A DNA stretch of 64,000 nucleotides from Azadirachta indica (GCA_022749755.1 CM040446.1:6932715-6996714); one strand, 5' to 3'; shown: positions 11,612-25,316, counted from the first letter of the stretch. The notes: a model not told the origin generated them from the sequence alone. Numbers and translations are program-made.

Positions 11612-12325
11612 AAGTTCTTAAAGTTTGGTTTAACAGATAAATTAATTTTAATAGTTTTAAAAATACTGATAAAAATTCTGATTTATTTAAAAATGATGAT
11701 TATAGTCATACAAGTAATAGTTATTTAACGAAAATTATTATTAAGTCTTCAAAATGTTATCTAATATTATATATTTATCAAAAACACACTAATAAAATAA
11801 ATCATAATATTATTTTATAGTTCATTAATGATATAATATTTATTAACATATTATAAATTTATATATTTTAAAAATAATATAAATATATAATATTTTCTAA
11901 AATATTTTAAGTAAAATATAAATTTACTTATTTTCCAGGATATTAATAAATCAATATCAATTAAGTATTAAAAAATAAATAAAATAAATCATTAATAAGT
12001 ATTAATATATAATATACTATAGTATAATACTTATAAATTATATTATAATTTATATTTATTTAAAGCTAAAATATAAAAAATATATAATATGTTTATATAA
12101 TATAATAAATAAAAATATATTATTATTTACAAATTGTATAATTTTATAATATATTAATAAATATTCTATTATTAATATATTTTTTTTTATAAACATATAA
12201 TTATTTGTGAAATTTTAAAGATTTAATAATTATTTTTTGTTGAATAACTATTATTAATAGGGGTATAATCGTTATTTTAAAAATATTATGACTATTTTAT
12301 CCATTAAATGAAACCTTAAAGACTT
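11612..12325. mobile_element. AT-rich TIR element (MITE), family A copy 2
   Basis: Left end AAGTTCTTAAAGTTTGGTTT and right end complement of AAGTCTTTAAGGTTTCATTT form imperfect inverted ends. The interior matches copy 1 (1607-2308): ATGATTATA..CTA/CAAGTAATAGTTATTTAAC, CATTAATGATATAATATTTATTAACATATTATAAATT. Non-coding, about 710 bases, ending some 490 bases beyond the 3' end of the FMO1-like gene. Confidence 0.6.
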
Positions 12326-12810
12326 GCATGCCCATTTCTCAAAAATAAAATAAAACTTTTGAAATAAAATGTGAAGTAGTTAATTTCATTTTGACTAATG
12401 TCTACGGTTTTAAAAAATTGATTTCCAATTTAAAATATTACTCTTTGTTTAAATTATAATTGATATAATAATTAATATAATAATTATCCTGTTACTTCAT
12501 ATTCATAAGTTAAAAGATGTGAATATTTATTCGAACTAATCTATTTTTTTTTTATAAATACTAAGAAAAAAATGGCTTGAACTAACTAGTACCCACAATT
12601 AAAACTCATTAATTAAACATACACACAACATTATTCTTGAAATATTATAAGGTATGATTAATTATTTCCTTTCATTTATTCCATGCAAACAGAAGACAAT
12701 ATATAATATAGTATAATATAACGTAGGAAAACATAGAAAGTGAAGAAATTTTGGATGCCCACAAAGCAGTGTGTTAATTATATAGGAAGCTAAGTAACTT
12801 AATTTATAGA

Positions 12811-15707
12811 TCACTCTTGATAGTCTTGGCTGGTGTAAGGACTGAATGCTTCAGAGAACCAAGTGTTCTTCCTCCAAGATTTCCAACCCATCTCTTCACA
12901 AATCTCATCACTGTGATTAATGCTGAAAGTTGAAATGCAGTGTCTCTCGAAAAACCTAGTTGTTTTCTTCATTATTTCAATTTCTTTTGTTATTTGTTGA
13001 AGCATCATTTCAACGCTTGGAAGTTTGAATTTCTGATCAGCAAGTCTTGCAAGCCATTTGCAACGAAGCTCAGCTGTTTGAAGGTTTGATATACTCTCAA
13101 TATAACCCACAAACGCCATGTTTGGAATCAATGGATGAATTGTGCCCCTGCAAGCATATATCATATTATATAGTTAATATATTATTTATTTATTTAGTTA
13201 TTATAAAATAGCTTTGAATAATGAATTTGATTAGTTGCACCTACCTATACAAGGGCATGACCCCAGAAGAGTCCAGGATTAGACTAGAAAAAGGTTTAGG
13301 TAAAAGAGAACGGAGTTTCTTCTTGCCATCATAGCCAGTAGCTAGAAGAACAACATCAGCCTCCAATCTGGACTTGTCGTCAAATTCAATTCCTCCTTCC
13401 CAAAACCACCATTTTGATGCTCTTTTGAACAATATCTTCCCTTTTTCCGCCTCTGAAAAGAAATTCTCTGGCAAAATTGCCATTTGGCAAGATGCATAGT
13501 CTTCCACAAAAGGGTGATCAGGTTTTAGTCCAAACTTCACTAAGGGCAGCTTCCACACCAAGTAAGATTCAATGAACTTGGAAATTCCCTTTCTCTGCAA
13601 TTACAATATTCAATAAAGTTAACACACCGTTGATGATCATAACAGAATTATGTACGTATAGTAGGTGAATATTTATTTACCAATGGAGACAAAAGGAAAC
13701 ATAGCAAGATCCTGAGAAAGCTTATGTTTGGCCTCTGATGTAGAAATTGGGAAGACCTTGTTGAATAAAACAAGAAAAAGGGCAAACCCCATATACAGTA
13801 AGAAGGAACAGTCCAATGCAAAGTTCTTATCACCATTGTGCATGCTTGGCCATTTGGTCCTTTCAATCAAGGTAAAAAGAAACTAAAATTAAAAAATAAC
13901 AAATTAAGTTGACCAACAGAATAGAAATTCATGTCATTACATACATCAATAAAGTACAAGCTATGCATGCATGCAATTTGTAATTGAAAATAAACCATAG
14001 TTGCCTAACTTGGAGGGAAACAATTAATGGTCTTACTGGATATTCTTCAATAGTCTTCTACCACTACTTCCAATTAATTAAATTCTACTAGTTTATTACT
14101 TTCAATGAAATTTCTATACTAAACCTATGCTATCAATAAAACATTAAACATTATTTTATATGACTGACAATCATTAATCATCTAACTCTTGGTCATAACA
14201 ATAATTAGAAAGATGTATATCATCTCAATTTAAAACCCAATCTTAATCAATTTCGAAAAAAATAACATATTATTATGTAAACCTAAATAAAATTAATTAT
14301 GTATTGACCAACCAACGACAAGTGTCATATCAAGTTTGAAGCAGCACAACATACAATAAATAAAGTAATTAATAAGGGGCTTGGGAGAGAAGAAAGGAAT
14401 TGTTTGAGTCAAATTGACCAACAAATGGTATATTGTCTTCTTAGATAAGTTAATCATAGATTGTTTACCAGTTATTTTAAATATTAATTTTTGCTTAATA
14501 TCTCTTCTAATTGTACTATTGGTACGGTCATGGGCTGCTATTATAAAATAATTAGAATAATTATTATGCTCGCAAGTCGAAATCATGCAAAATTTAATCT
14601 CCTGTAAGGGCTTTAAAAATAAAGTAAATAAATCTTAATTTTCTTTTTGTTTTTTCGTTTTTGTTTGCTCTCATGTAAACTTCACAATTTTTTCTCTTTT
14701 TTTCTTTTACGTATATTTTTCATTGAAATAATTACATATAATTTTGTTAGAACATCTAGAAATCTAAAGTACAAAATATTTAAATATTTTAAAATATATA
14801 CGAACCCAAAATTTTTTTATGCAGAAAATTGTTAATGGATAAAAAATATTGTGCTTAATTCCTTGTATGAAATTAATACGTATATATATGTATGTGTATA
14901 TATATATATATATATATACCTTGATTAGCCTCAGCGCACTCCATAGCCAAATCAATTGCAGATTTCTTGTAGCCAATAACTGCAACCTTCTTTCCCTGGA
15001 GTAGCTGTGTAGCAGCCTCTTGATCAAGCTTGGAGTAATCCATGGAGTGCAATACCTTCCCTTGAAATATTTCCTTCCCTTTGTTGGGAGGGAAACCCGG
15101 CATTTTTGCTATATCTCCATACTTTCCAATGCACACCACAAGCAACTCGAAAGCAAACCACTGTACAAACATATATACTAACAACTAAGTAATAAAACGA
15201 CTAAGAATTTGATTAATTAAAAAATGGGGTACATAAATATGTAACCTGAATAGTTTTATCTTGGGTATTCTCCACAGCAATTTCCCAAACAGGATGGCCT
15301 TTTAACAAAGCACCATACTCTCCAGGAGATTCCTGGGCTTGATGATCAGAGTCATCACCAAGGTACCGAATTTCAAGCACCTTAGAGTTGAAGTTGATGT
15401 ATTTCATTACATCAAAATGAGTAGCATATCCACGCAGGTATTCCAATATCTCAATATGAGAAGGAAAATTTGCATTCTCTCTTTCAGCCCAAGGATAATC
15501 AGAAAACTCAAAATCACATCGAGGAGTTTGGAGTTTAGTAGAACTAAAAGAACAGTGTTTCCAAACACCACCAATTGAATCAGTTGCCTCAAAAACCAAA
15601 GGATCATAATGGCGAAGCTGTTTAGCAGCAGCAATACCACTAATACCAGCCCCAATGATCCCTACTTTTGAAGAACAATTTTGAACATAGTTTTCCCCAC
15701 TACCCAT
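12811..15707 (-). CDS. FMO1-like: FMO1-like flavin-containing monooxygenase
   Basis: Five exons with GT-AG introns: 15246-15707, 14920-15160, 13681-13859, 13245-13594, 12811-13147. They join in frame into a 522-residue protein, full length for plant FMO1. Motifs seen are the FAD-binding GAGISG (about residues 20-25), the FMO signature FQGKVLHSMDY, the NADPH-region GYKKSA in VAVIGYKKSAIDLAMECA, and LATGYDG near residue 350. The C-terminus SPYTSQDY matches the Arabidopsis FMO1 pattern. The Arabidopsis homologue N-hydroxylates pipecolate to make the systemic-resistance signal NHP using NADPH, O2 and FAD. That this copy does the same is inference, since plant FMO1 clades are expanded. The start is chosen because it is the first ATG after a TATAAATA box at 15759-15766. 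Intron 2 (1060 bases) starts in an AT microsatellite. No disabling change was seen. A 5' fragment copy exists at 2338-2525. Confidence 0.92.
14881..14919. repeat. (TA)n microsatellite abutting FMO intron 2 donor
   Basis: On the minus strand the intron donor GT is immediately the first unit of a GTATATATATATATA tract that fills the first about 40 intron bases. Confidence 0.85.
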
Positions 15708-15758
15708 ATTGAACTTAACTTGATCGAATGTGCTGTAAGTAGGATAGAATTTGTCAGC

Positions 15759-15766
15759 TATTTATA
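15759..15766 (-). promoter_or_regulatory. TATA box of the FMO1-like gene
   Basis: TATAAATA on the minus strand lies 52 bases upstream of the ATG at 15707. The same promoter block, with CATAAATA, is preserved in the fragment at 2338-2525. Confidence 0.65.
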
Positions 15767-15769
15767 GAG

Positions 15770-18386
15770 AACCAGGGTGACCATTTCTTTTTTAATTATT
15801 TAATTTGCATATAGCTAGCATAGTAGCTTGTAAATAAGTGAACATCGGTAGGTTCAATAGTGGTCTACGCTGTCGTTTTCTATCCATTGCATGATTAATA
15901 TTAATATATATAACCCACTACTTAATTACTTGTGTTGTTTAATGATTTAAACCTATAGCAAGTAAATGAAATTGGCCTTGATTGATAGAATCGTTATTTC
16001 TTTAATTTTCTGTATTTATTAATGATAAATTAAGAGTATGAAACCGTCATCAGCTTAAAATATGCATGAATTTAATTCATATTTTTATTTATTTGTTTGT
16101 TAATTAATTTTTAGATTAGTTAGCATAAGAATGCTTTGAATTCTTGTGTTCCCATGCATACATATTTTTGTGATTAATTTGACTGTGAAAATCTTCAGCC
16201 CATGGGTTTCGAGGTCAATGCATAAAATTTTCTGAAATCTGGAGGTCTTCTTAATTATTTATGAAGATCACTGTAGCTCGTTTTGTCACTTAGGTTATTA
16301 TATTATATATTTAGCATTATGCAAAACGCTGACTTAAGTACTACAATTAATTAATAGAGTCAGTCTACGTTCTAAGTGTTGGATCACTACGAAACTCTTC
16401 AAAATTTTCAAGTTTCTTCATTAAAATTTTCAACTTATTTACTATATTTTAATTTTTGGAGAAACTTGTTAAATGAAACTCATAATTTAATAAATTGAAC
16501 AAAATAATTAAAAAAATAATAAAAAAATTCAAGTGATTTAAGTTATAATGACTTGTAACAGTATATTTTTAAAACAATAGAAAAATATCGAGTAATTAAA
16601 CGAAATCAGAATGAATACCGATCACATTTCTAGTGTAACAAATGAGATTAATTTGGTTTGGTTAAATATATCATGTTAATATTCATGAATAAATTATGTT
16701 GGTGATTGAGAGAGTTTAAGGAAATAAATAACTAAATAAACAAATTTCTTAATTGAATTTTTGCTGTTTTTAATTCCAAAACTTTTCCAAAAGAGAAAGA
16801 ATATTACATTGGAAAAATATATATAACAGGAAGATGAATAGAAACAGCCGGGAAAGTGAGGAAGAAGGTCCATTGAAATTAAGATGGCTTCTAGACTTGG
16901 GAATAGATTTGGAAAAAAATGGACCTAACTACAATACATTGTATGTGTCGTTTGCGGATAGTTCGGGTGGTTTAGGCAATGTTTAATGCTATCAAGTTAT
17001 TTTGAGTTCGAGTAACAAGAAGGGATAAAAATTTAACGTTTCGTAAATAAAGTTTCTCATTCTCATATAAAATTTTTCAAAAAAATTATATTATATATTC
17101 TATTACTTTTATTATTTAAAAAAAATCGTAAAATTTTAAATACGTAACCTAAAAGTTAAAATTGTAATATAAAATTTTACATAAATTTTGACCTTCAAAA
17201 TTTGAAATGTTTATCCTAAAAATTACACTTGTTTTAAAACTTTTCCAAAAGAGAGAAAATGTTACTTTGGAAAAACATAGCAAGAACATGAATAGAAACA
17301 GCCGGGAAAGTGAGAAAGAAAGTCCGTCAAAATTAAGGTGGCTTCCAGACTTGATAATTACAAACACAAATTAAAGAATTTTTTCTAGATGGATGTGGAA
17401 CAAAAACGATCCCTTAATATTTAATTCTTTTAAAAGATGCCAAACCAACTATGTTATCAATTTGATAGTATATTGACAAAAAGTGCATGCACGTTTAGCA
17501 GCTAATGGAGGTCCCTCTCCCACTCCCACTTATATATGACTAAAGATAGAGGGACAAATCTGATGAAGTTATGTCTGAGTTTTGGTCTTTAGGAAAAAGG
17601 GATGGATGCTGCTACACCAGTGGAAAATTCTAGCTTGCTTTAATGTCAAGTGAAGTTTGAATAATATTTGAGAGAGTATTTGCTTTAGTCACTGCAATTT
17701 CTAGGATATGTATCATGACCTAATTAATAAGAGGGGTCTGCACTTATTCAAAAAAATGATGCTTTTGTAGTCCAAAATTTTCTACCGGAGAAAATGTACT
17801 GTAGTTCAAATTATCTGATCATTTAATGTAATTTTTTCAAAATTTTTATTTTAAATGATGTGATATTTTTTAATAAATATGCTAAATTTCACGTCATTTC
17901 AAATACTTTCCCCATTGAATAATTGTTATTTTCATCTCTGGGTTAATTATAAGAGTATTTAAGACTTAATTCGCTTCAAGATATTGAACACGGTATAATA
18001 TTTTTTTTTTTTTTAATTTCTAAGGGTGAGTTCTAAAATAAATTTGTATTAATGTTACTTAAGAAACCTGCACTTCCCTGATAATCACGTGCGATATGAA
18101 ATTCGTGAGCATCCAGCAACACTGGTGGCTTTAGAGTTCTGATTACTAGTCAAAAAATATGCGTACCACCTCATCACTGTATTCTTGTCGTAAAGTGCTT
18201 TTATCGTGGTAATTCAGCATTTGAATGTGCTAAGATTTCTCCACGTGTTCACATATTCGTTTCCTCTTTTAGCTATTATTATAGACTTAGTGGTATGGGA
18301 AAGCCGCCAAATAATAATAAAAAAATAAAACACATGATAAATTTAATATGATAAGAACATAATTTAGAAAAAAGGATTTATATATA
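15770..18386. other. Gene-free stretch with a 125-bp direct repeat
   Basis: Upstream region of the FMO1-like gene and beyond. The only structure I can support is a direct repeat: 16772-16897 and 17230-17355 share CCAAAACTTTTCCAAAAGAG, then GAATAGAAACAGCCGGGAAA, then GTGGCTTCcAGACTTG. A tRNA-like TTCGAGTAAC patch near 17010 is noted under rejected items. No coding frame is convincing. Confidence 0.5.
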
Positions 18387-18988
18387 CTTAAGATTTGATG
18401 CATTGAATTGATTAATTTCAACAGTTTTAAAAATATTTATAAAATCTTAATTTATTTTAAAATAACAAATATATCCTTATTTAATTATAATTATCTAAAT
18501 TTTTTTTTAAACTCTTAACTAAAATTAAATATAAGAACAATTAATATTATTTATAATATACTGATAAAATATAAGTAAAATATAAATTTATTTATTTTAT
18601 AATATATTAACAATATAATATTAATTACACATTGGAAATTAAATATTTATGAATAAGATCATTAATAAAATATATTACAATAAAATATTTTATGATTATA
18701 TTATAATATAAATAAAATATATTATCTATAAAATAAATAAAGCTATAATATATTAATAAATATTATAGTATTAATGTGCTATAAAATAATATTATTATTT
18801 AGTTTATTAATGTATTTTACATAAATATATTATATTTTGTCAAATTTTTAAAGGTTAATAATTTTTTTGATAAATAATTAGTATTGTATAAGGGTATACT
18901 TGTCCTTTGAAAATAAATTATGATTTTTATGAGTATTTTTAAAACTACTAGAACTAATTAGTTCAATAGACCAAACCTTAAAGACTTG
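18387..18988. mobile_element. AT-rich TIR element (MITE), family A copy 3
   Basis: Right end CAATAGACCAAACCTTAAAG and left end TAAGATTTGATGCATTGAA are imperfect inverted ends of the family A type. The interior shares the A/T blocks of copies at 1607 and 11612 but is about 100 bases shorter. Non-coding. Confidence 0.55.
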
Positions 18989-19069
18989 TAATTCCTTTAC
19001 CCATAATTTAATATTTATATATAGATAGATGAATCCCTATCATGAATTTATATATATATTTACACTATT

Positions 19070-19222
19070 TTGTTGACCATTAAATCTACTTCTTTTTTAC
19101 AGTTAAAATTAAATTTAATATATATATATATATATTATACTGTGATGTATTAAATATATGTTAATTATATATATCAAAATTAATTTTAACTGTTAAAAGT
19201 ATTTAAATTTAACGGTCAACAA
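19070..19222. mobile_element. Small foldback element
   Basis: Left arm TTGTTGACCaTTAAATcTAC with ACAGTTAAAATTAA, right arm TTAATTTTAACTGTTAAAAG with AACGGTCAACAA. The arms of about 45-60 bases are complementary around a central (TA)n tract. It would fold into a near-complete hairpin. Likely a MITE. No target duplication recognised. Confidence 0.5.
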
Positions 19223-20032
19223 CTAGCCTAAGAGTACATGTAACTTATTGATCTATTCATTTGGCCTCTATATATATGTGTGCTGGTGTGTGTACATATA
19301 TACACATATGACTATGTTTATGAATCATGTGTGATAACCCAAATTTTATAGCCATAGGTTTTACTACTCGTGTTGAAATTAGTCTTGTCACTAACAACAT
19401 AGCTTTGCATTAACAAAATTGTGGTAATCTCCGATCATTAACATGATAATCTTGGTTTAGTGTTGATTACTTAATTTACTTTATATCTATTAAGGTTGAA
19501 ATACAAATATTATAAATATATATAATATTATTGGTTTTAGTAAAATAACTTTAGATGGAGGGGAGAATCACCGTTTAGCATGTTGGTATTTAACATTTTG
19601 CGTTTTAAAGAATAAATCTTCACATATTTATGAGAGTAAATTTCTCTGCATACTAAAATTAATTTGTCTTCACTTGATATTATCATAGCCAACAATAATA
19701 ATTTAGATATTAAAATTAAAAAAATTACATAATAGAATCAGTTATGTTTTGATTGAAGTTAAATAGCATGAATAATTTTTTTGGGTTATACTTCAATTGA
19801 GTTTTACCATAAGCAGTATTTATAAACTCTTCACTATAATCTAATAATACTTAAAAAATATTATATACTAAAATTTTAAACTAAACTTATTTTAATTAAA
19901 TTTAATCATGAGCAATTTAATTTTGGATTAGATTTCAATTGAGTTTGATTATAGATAGTAACCTAGTTTTTCAAAACAGTCTTCGAATTACATATAAAAC
20001 GAGTCCTTACTTAGCATATAATGTTGCTGTTA

Positions 20033-20072
<40 letters not shown>

Positions 20073-22235
20073 GAAAAAAAAAAAAACTTAGCGATCACTT
20101 AATTGGCGACAAATAGCAGTGTGGTGTCGTACTGAATTTTCCATGGGAAAATGAAGTATCATTTTGAAAGTCTCAAGCAGTACTGCATTATTGGCATCAT
20201 GTATAGAAATTCAAATTATTCAAGGCCATAAACATATATATAAATGCTTCACAGCTAGCAAAGCCTTCAGTCAAGAAAATCGTTCTTGTCAGTTGTGAAA
20301 TAAACTGAAATTCCCTATACACCCTTACGCAAGGAAATTTTTTTCTAATTCTCCAACTGTAAGCAACACTTTTGACTTAATGTGTGCAAATTAATGTTTG
20401 GTTACTCTGTATACTTTTTTCCATATGTACACACTTCTCTTGGGTTTATAAGTCTTCCCAAGCTAAGTAGCTTTAATCTATTTTTGACCAAGTCTTATGT
20501 ATGTTACGTATATGTTTAAATTTAGAGAGAAATAAGGATTTATTATATGCTAAGGGAAGTTATTTGTCAATTTAGTCGTACAAACTTTTTATCCAGGTCA
20601 ATTAAGATGGCAATTGACTTATAGATATTTAATTTGAGGGATAAGAGTTTGATATGTATATTAATGGGTACTGGTGAATTTGGTATGCAATGAAAAAACA
20701 TGTAACTGTAAATTTGGTGCAAACATTATTATATATTGAGTGATGTTATTGTCAACGAGTTGGATTTGGGCTAGGCCCAATGAAGTGCCTATGTAAAGAT
20801 GACCCAACTAATTCAGAGATTCAGTTTAATTAATGCAATAATACTCTTTTATATAATAAATTAAGATTATTTAAATAAATAAATAAATAAATAAATATAA
20901 TAATTATTAATTATTGTAGATAAATAAAGAATTAAAATATATGTTTTATCTCACGTAATAAAATATTTATTTTTGAATAAAAATAAATTCTTTATTGATA
21001 TTAGAATTAGAATTAGAATTATCTAATAAAAGAGATTAAGTATTTGACTACATCTAATAAAATCAAATGACATCCCATTTGACTAAATTTTAGTCAATAT
21101 AGAGAGAGATTGACTCGCTTGAAAACTAAGTCACATTTAAATTAAAAAATAAAATTAAAATAAATTACTTTCAATAAAATAGTAAGGACATAACTGTTCT
21201 TCAGCGAGTGAGCTTTCGCCAAATCCAACTAGAAAACTGATTGCGTAGATGGAATCAAACTGAAATTTTGAGTCGAATGGGGGCCGTTCGATCGCCGACG
21301 GTGAACCACACACGTCTACACTAGCAAATGGAAAAGATTTCTACAATGTTGCAATGGCTGCATGCTAAAACGTTCCAACACATGCTACTCATCTAGGTGG
21401 CACGTAGATTTTTGGTTGTCCTTTTTTTAAATTTTTAAAATTATTAAGTTATTACTGTTTATGTGATTTAAAATTTATTAATAAGTAATTTTCACATAAT
21501 CATTTAATAAAAGTTTTTTAAAATATTCTGTGCAAATTTTTTTTTTCTTTCTCTACCAAAACCTAAACATAAACTTATTTCTCTTTTTGTTATAAATGAC
21601 CAGAATTGTAAGAAAGAATCTTGATGGTTATATATAAGATGAAAATAGGCTGCCTTCCCTTGAACATAGTCTATTTAGTGGTAACTTGACAAGATTTAAA
21701 GAATTACGTGCTAAATTTGAGAAATGTACCCTTAAGATGAGACATTTGAGATATGTGTATTTGAAAATTTTTATTTAAAAGACTATAACTGTCTAATATA
21801 AGTTTTAAGTAGGACCGTTGTGACCCATCCAGTCTTTTTTTAGAGTATTTTTTATGCATTATTCGCGCAAAAGTATGCTATATTAATCGTTGGAACATCC
21901 TTAAAAGAACTAGATGAAGTGATTTAATTTAAGGAATCGCATTTTAAGAACTTATGATTTGATTATTTTAATTATAGAACTTCTTTTTTTGGTAGTGGAA
22001 GTTCTCCTTATTGTAAGAACTAATTTTACGCATATGCGTGATGAATTTATTATATTTAAAATATATGATGATTAGAAGCATCAATAACTTTTCAAATATG
22101 TTTCTTTTATTATTTTTTTTTGTCATTTAATATTGTTGCATAAAAAAAATGTGTCTTTAGAAAATGTTTACACTTTGAATATGTTTTATAGTAGTTTAAC
22201 ATGGCTTCTAAGAATAGAAACTTAATGATAACAAT
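19223..22235. other. Gene-free stretch with microsatellites
   Basis: Holds an (ATT)n tract at about 20038-20072 and an (AAAT)n tract at about 20870-20897. A GC-richer patch at about 21190-21420 has no open frame of note. An 11-base inverted pair GTTGGATTTGG/CCAAATCCAAC (20759-20769 and 21219-21229) may mark the edges of a 470-base element, but the support is thin. No gene can be supported. Confidence 0.45.
20038..20072. repeat. (ATT)n microsatellite
   Basis: About twelve uninterrupted TTA/ATT units followed by a poly-A run. Confidence 0.95.
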
Positions 22236-23113
22236 TGTCAGTACCCGACCAGACCCGACTCTCCTAGAGTTCAAGACGAACTCTGTACAAACATGTACTT
22301 TTTATCTACAATATATGCACGTAACAAAATTTCATAATAACATAACCGACCTCAGGCTTCCATTATCAACACTTAATGAGACTTTATGCCTTATCAAAAA
22401 CATAGATACATGTATAAAATATTCACATACACATGCTATTATACATGACATGATCAAAATGTCATCATGCAGTATACATATAGTGGTCTTAATTTCATCT
22501 ATAAAACTTTATTCTGAACAAAATCTAGCATTCTTGGAGGAAATAAGGAAAATAGGGAGAAGGGTGAGCTTGTGGCTCAGTGATTGGATATAAGTTTTTT
22601 GAAAAATAAGTTTTAATCCATTTTCATAAATAATTTCTTAAAACTTACATAATCAAATCATAATCTATATCATAAACATAATCACCATAAAATATCTACA
22701 ATTGCATGCATAACTTAGAAATCATTAACAGTCATATACATTAATTTAATTCAATCATAATAAAATTGATATTTCATCATATGAAACATGTAATAATTCA
22801 AAATATATCCACTCACAGTTGAGTAATCCAATTTCAGGAATTCTCAGGGCCTCTTAAGTTTCCTACTACTATTTGTTGTACTACTTCCTTATGTATCTCC
22901 TCTTTCTTCTCGTTTCCCTTCTATTTTTTTTTCTTCTTCTTTTTCTTTTTCTCTCTTTTTTCTTCCTTTTTTCTTCTTCTATTTCTTTCTTCCTCTGTTT
23001 CTCTTATATAGTTTCATCCCATTTCTCTCACCAAAATATAAACTATCTACTTTTTTATTATTATTAAAGAAGATAAACAGTAACTAATATATATTAAAAC
23101 ATTAAAATTATAT
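22236..23113 (-). mobile_element. Gypsy family G element: 3' LTR (internally deleted)
   Basis: Starts TGTCAGTACCCGACCAGACC and aligns with the LTR at 25337 in order. An internal block is missing between about 22745 and 22750, where the partner LTR continues for several hundred bases more. A minus-strand TATATAAG lies at 23003-23010 ahead of a GA-rich leader. The right end is set where the two LTRs stop matching, after AAAACATTAAAATT. The open frame 22201-22593 on the plus strand runs across the LTR edge and is not a gene. Confidence 0.7.
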
Positions 23114-25316
23114 GATTCCATGTAGCTTCTTCTAAAATTTGTTTCTTCAATTCTGAATCATTCAGTACACAAACTCTGTTATTCATAACTAACATCTCAT
23201 CATTTCTCAATGAAAAAATAGTTTGAAAACTATTCCTCACCTCTTCCTTCAATTTAACTATATTCGAGTTCTAATCTTACAATCGTCGAATCTGATGAAA
23301 ATAAGCCAAAAGTATTTCATTATTTGCCACCACTAAATTAACTCTGAGTGCTCTCAAATCAATCAATAATGAAAGATATGTCACTCTCATATGAGCAATA
23401 AAACTTGAAGATTTTCTACTTAGTGCATCAGCTAGTACATTGGCCTTATTGATTGGTAATTAATGATATAATCAAGTCTTTGATCAACTTAATCAATCTT
23501 CGTTGTCTAAGGTTCAACTTTTTATACCTAAATAAATATTTCAAGCTCTTATGATCTGTACAAGTCTCATAAGTGGTACCATATAAATAGTGTCTCCAAA
23601 TCTTCAATGTAAACACTACTACAACAAGTTCTAAGTTATGTTTCAAAAAATTCAACTCATGTTTCTTCAACTGTCAATAACCATAAGCAATTATCTTTCT
23701 ATGCTGCATTAATACACAACTCAATATCTATCTGGATGCATCACTATAAATCACAAATCCCTCGGTACCAAATGGAAGTGTAAGAACAAGAGCAGAAGTC
23801 AATTTCTTTTTGACTTTTTGAAAACTTTGTTCGCAATCATCAATCCACTCAAATTTCACATTTTTCCTAATCAACTTGGTTAACAGTCTAGTAATTTTAG
23901 AGAAACCTTCAACAAATCTTCGATAATATCCGATTAACCCAAGGAAACTTCTAACTTTTGTCAGACTAGTAAGTCTTTCCCAATTAACTACTGCTTCTAT
24001 CTTCTAAGGATGTACATAAATACCATCAGTAGAAATCACATGGCCCAAGAATGCAACTCTATCTAGCCAAAATTGACATTTGCTAAACTTTACATAAAGT
24101 TATTTATTCTTCAATATTTGTAAAACAATTCTCAGGTCTGTATATTCTTCTCTACTTTATGAATATATTATAATATCATCTATAAACACAATAAAAAACC
24201 GGTCTAAATAAAAATGAAATACCAAGTTCATGAGATCCATAAATACTATTAGGGCATTTGTTCAACCAAAATTGCATCACTAGAAATTTATAATATCCAT
24301 GGCGAGTTCTTAAAGCAGTTTTAGGCATATCTGTACCTTGAATCTTCAACTGAGAAAACTCTAGTACCCTGTAACTAATCAAATAAGTGATCAATGTAGG
24401 AAAGCGGATATTTATTACGTATAGTGACTTTATTCAACTGTTAATAATCTATGCACAATCTCAAAGTTTCATCCATCTTCTTCACCAATAACATTGGTGC
24501 CTTCTAAGAAAATACACATAGTCTGATGAAACCCTTATCTAGTAACTCTTATAGCTGGACTTTCAACTCTTTCAATTCTAATAGAGGCATCTGTAAGGTG
24601 CCATGGAAATAAGAGTTGTGCCAGCAATCAAATCAATAGTATACTCAATTTCCATATCTAAAGGTAACCCAACAGGATTATCTAGAAACACATCTAAAAA
24701 TTCATTCACAATTGGAATATCTTCTAACTTTGCATTAGAAACTTGAGTATCAATGACATAAGCCAGATAAACAGGATAACCCTTTCTTAACCATTTTCAA
24801 GTTGTAACACCTCATATTAAACATGATGGAAGAATTTGTCATCCCCATAGAAAATTAATATCTAGTTCATTTGTTCTTCTAAATGTTACTTCTTTAAATA
24901 AACAATTAATTTGTAGTATGATAATTTGCAAATCAATCCATCCTTAATATAACATCAAAATTAGAAATATCTAAGGGAATTAAATCAACTTTCATATTAT
25001 AACTATCCACTCTAATAATACACTCTCTATATACACTCTCAGCTAACAATGAGTCCCCATGTGTTATAGCTACCACTAAGCCATAACCTCATAATCTCAA
25101 CTCTTTATCTTTGTATCAAGATTTACTTGTAGTTGATACATATGGGTATGTGGTACAAAAATAACTTTTCTTTCTATTATAACTTTCCTTTCTTCTTCAT
25201 CGAACTAAAGTTTCATGCTAGTTTGACCACTCGTACGCATACTAATATAAATTTAAATTAAACTATTCAATAATATATGCAATATACATGTTATACAATA
25301 GTCTACAAAATTAAAA
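23114..25316 (-). pseudogene. Ty3/gypsy pol remnant (protease, RT, RNase H)
   Basis: Reading from right to left on the minus strand: a retropepsin tail ending FDVILRMDW (about 24950), reverse transcriptase with the catalytic-site motif FIDDIIIY (about 24180), and RNase H with CTDHKSLKYLF within ORF 23446-23670. Stops and frameshifts break every part, so no intact protein exists. Gag and integrase are missing, as only about 2.2 kb separates the two LTRs. The element is therefore both internally deleted and decayed. Retained domain order (protease-RT-RNase H) is that of Ty3/gypsy. Confidence 0.85.

Noticed and set aside
17000..17060. Possible SINE: GGGTGGTTTAGG and GAGTTCGAGTAAC resembling Pol III A and B boxes, with a similar downstream block near 45860-45920
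   Set aside because: The B-box is imperfect, no A-tail or target duplication was seen, and the second copy matches only in the downstream part. Kept as a hint only.
20759..21229. 11-base inverted pair bracketing 470 bases
   Set aside because: Too short to define an element without a second copy or target duplication.
22201..22593. 130-codon plus-strand frame
   Set aside because: It starts outside and runs through the antisense of a gypsy LTR.
22873..23067. 64-codon F/L/S-rich frame, also at 27607-27846
   Set aside because: This is the pyrimidine tract of the two LTRs read as codons, which is why near-identical frames occur twice.
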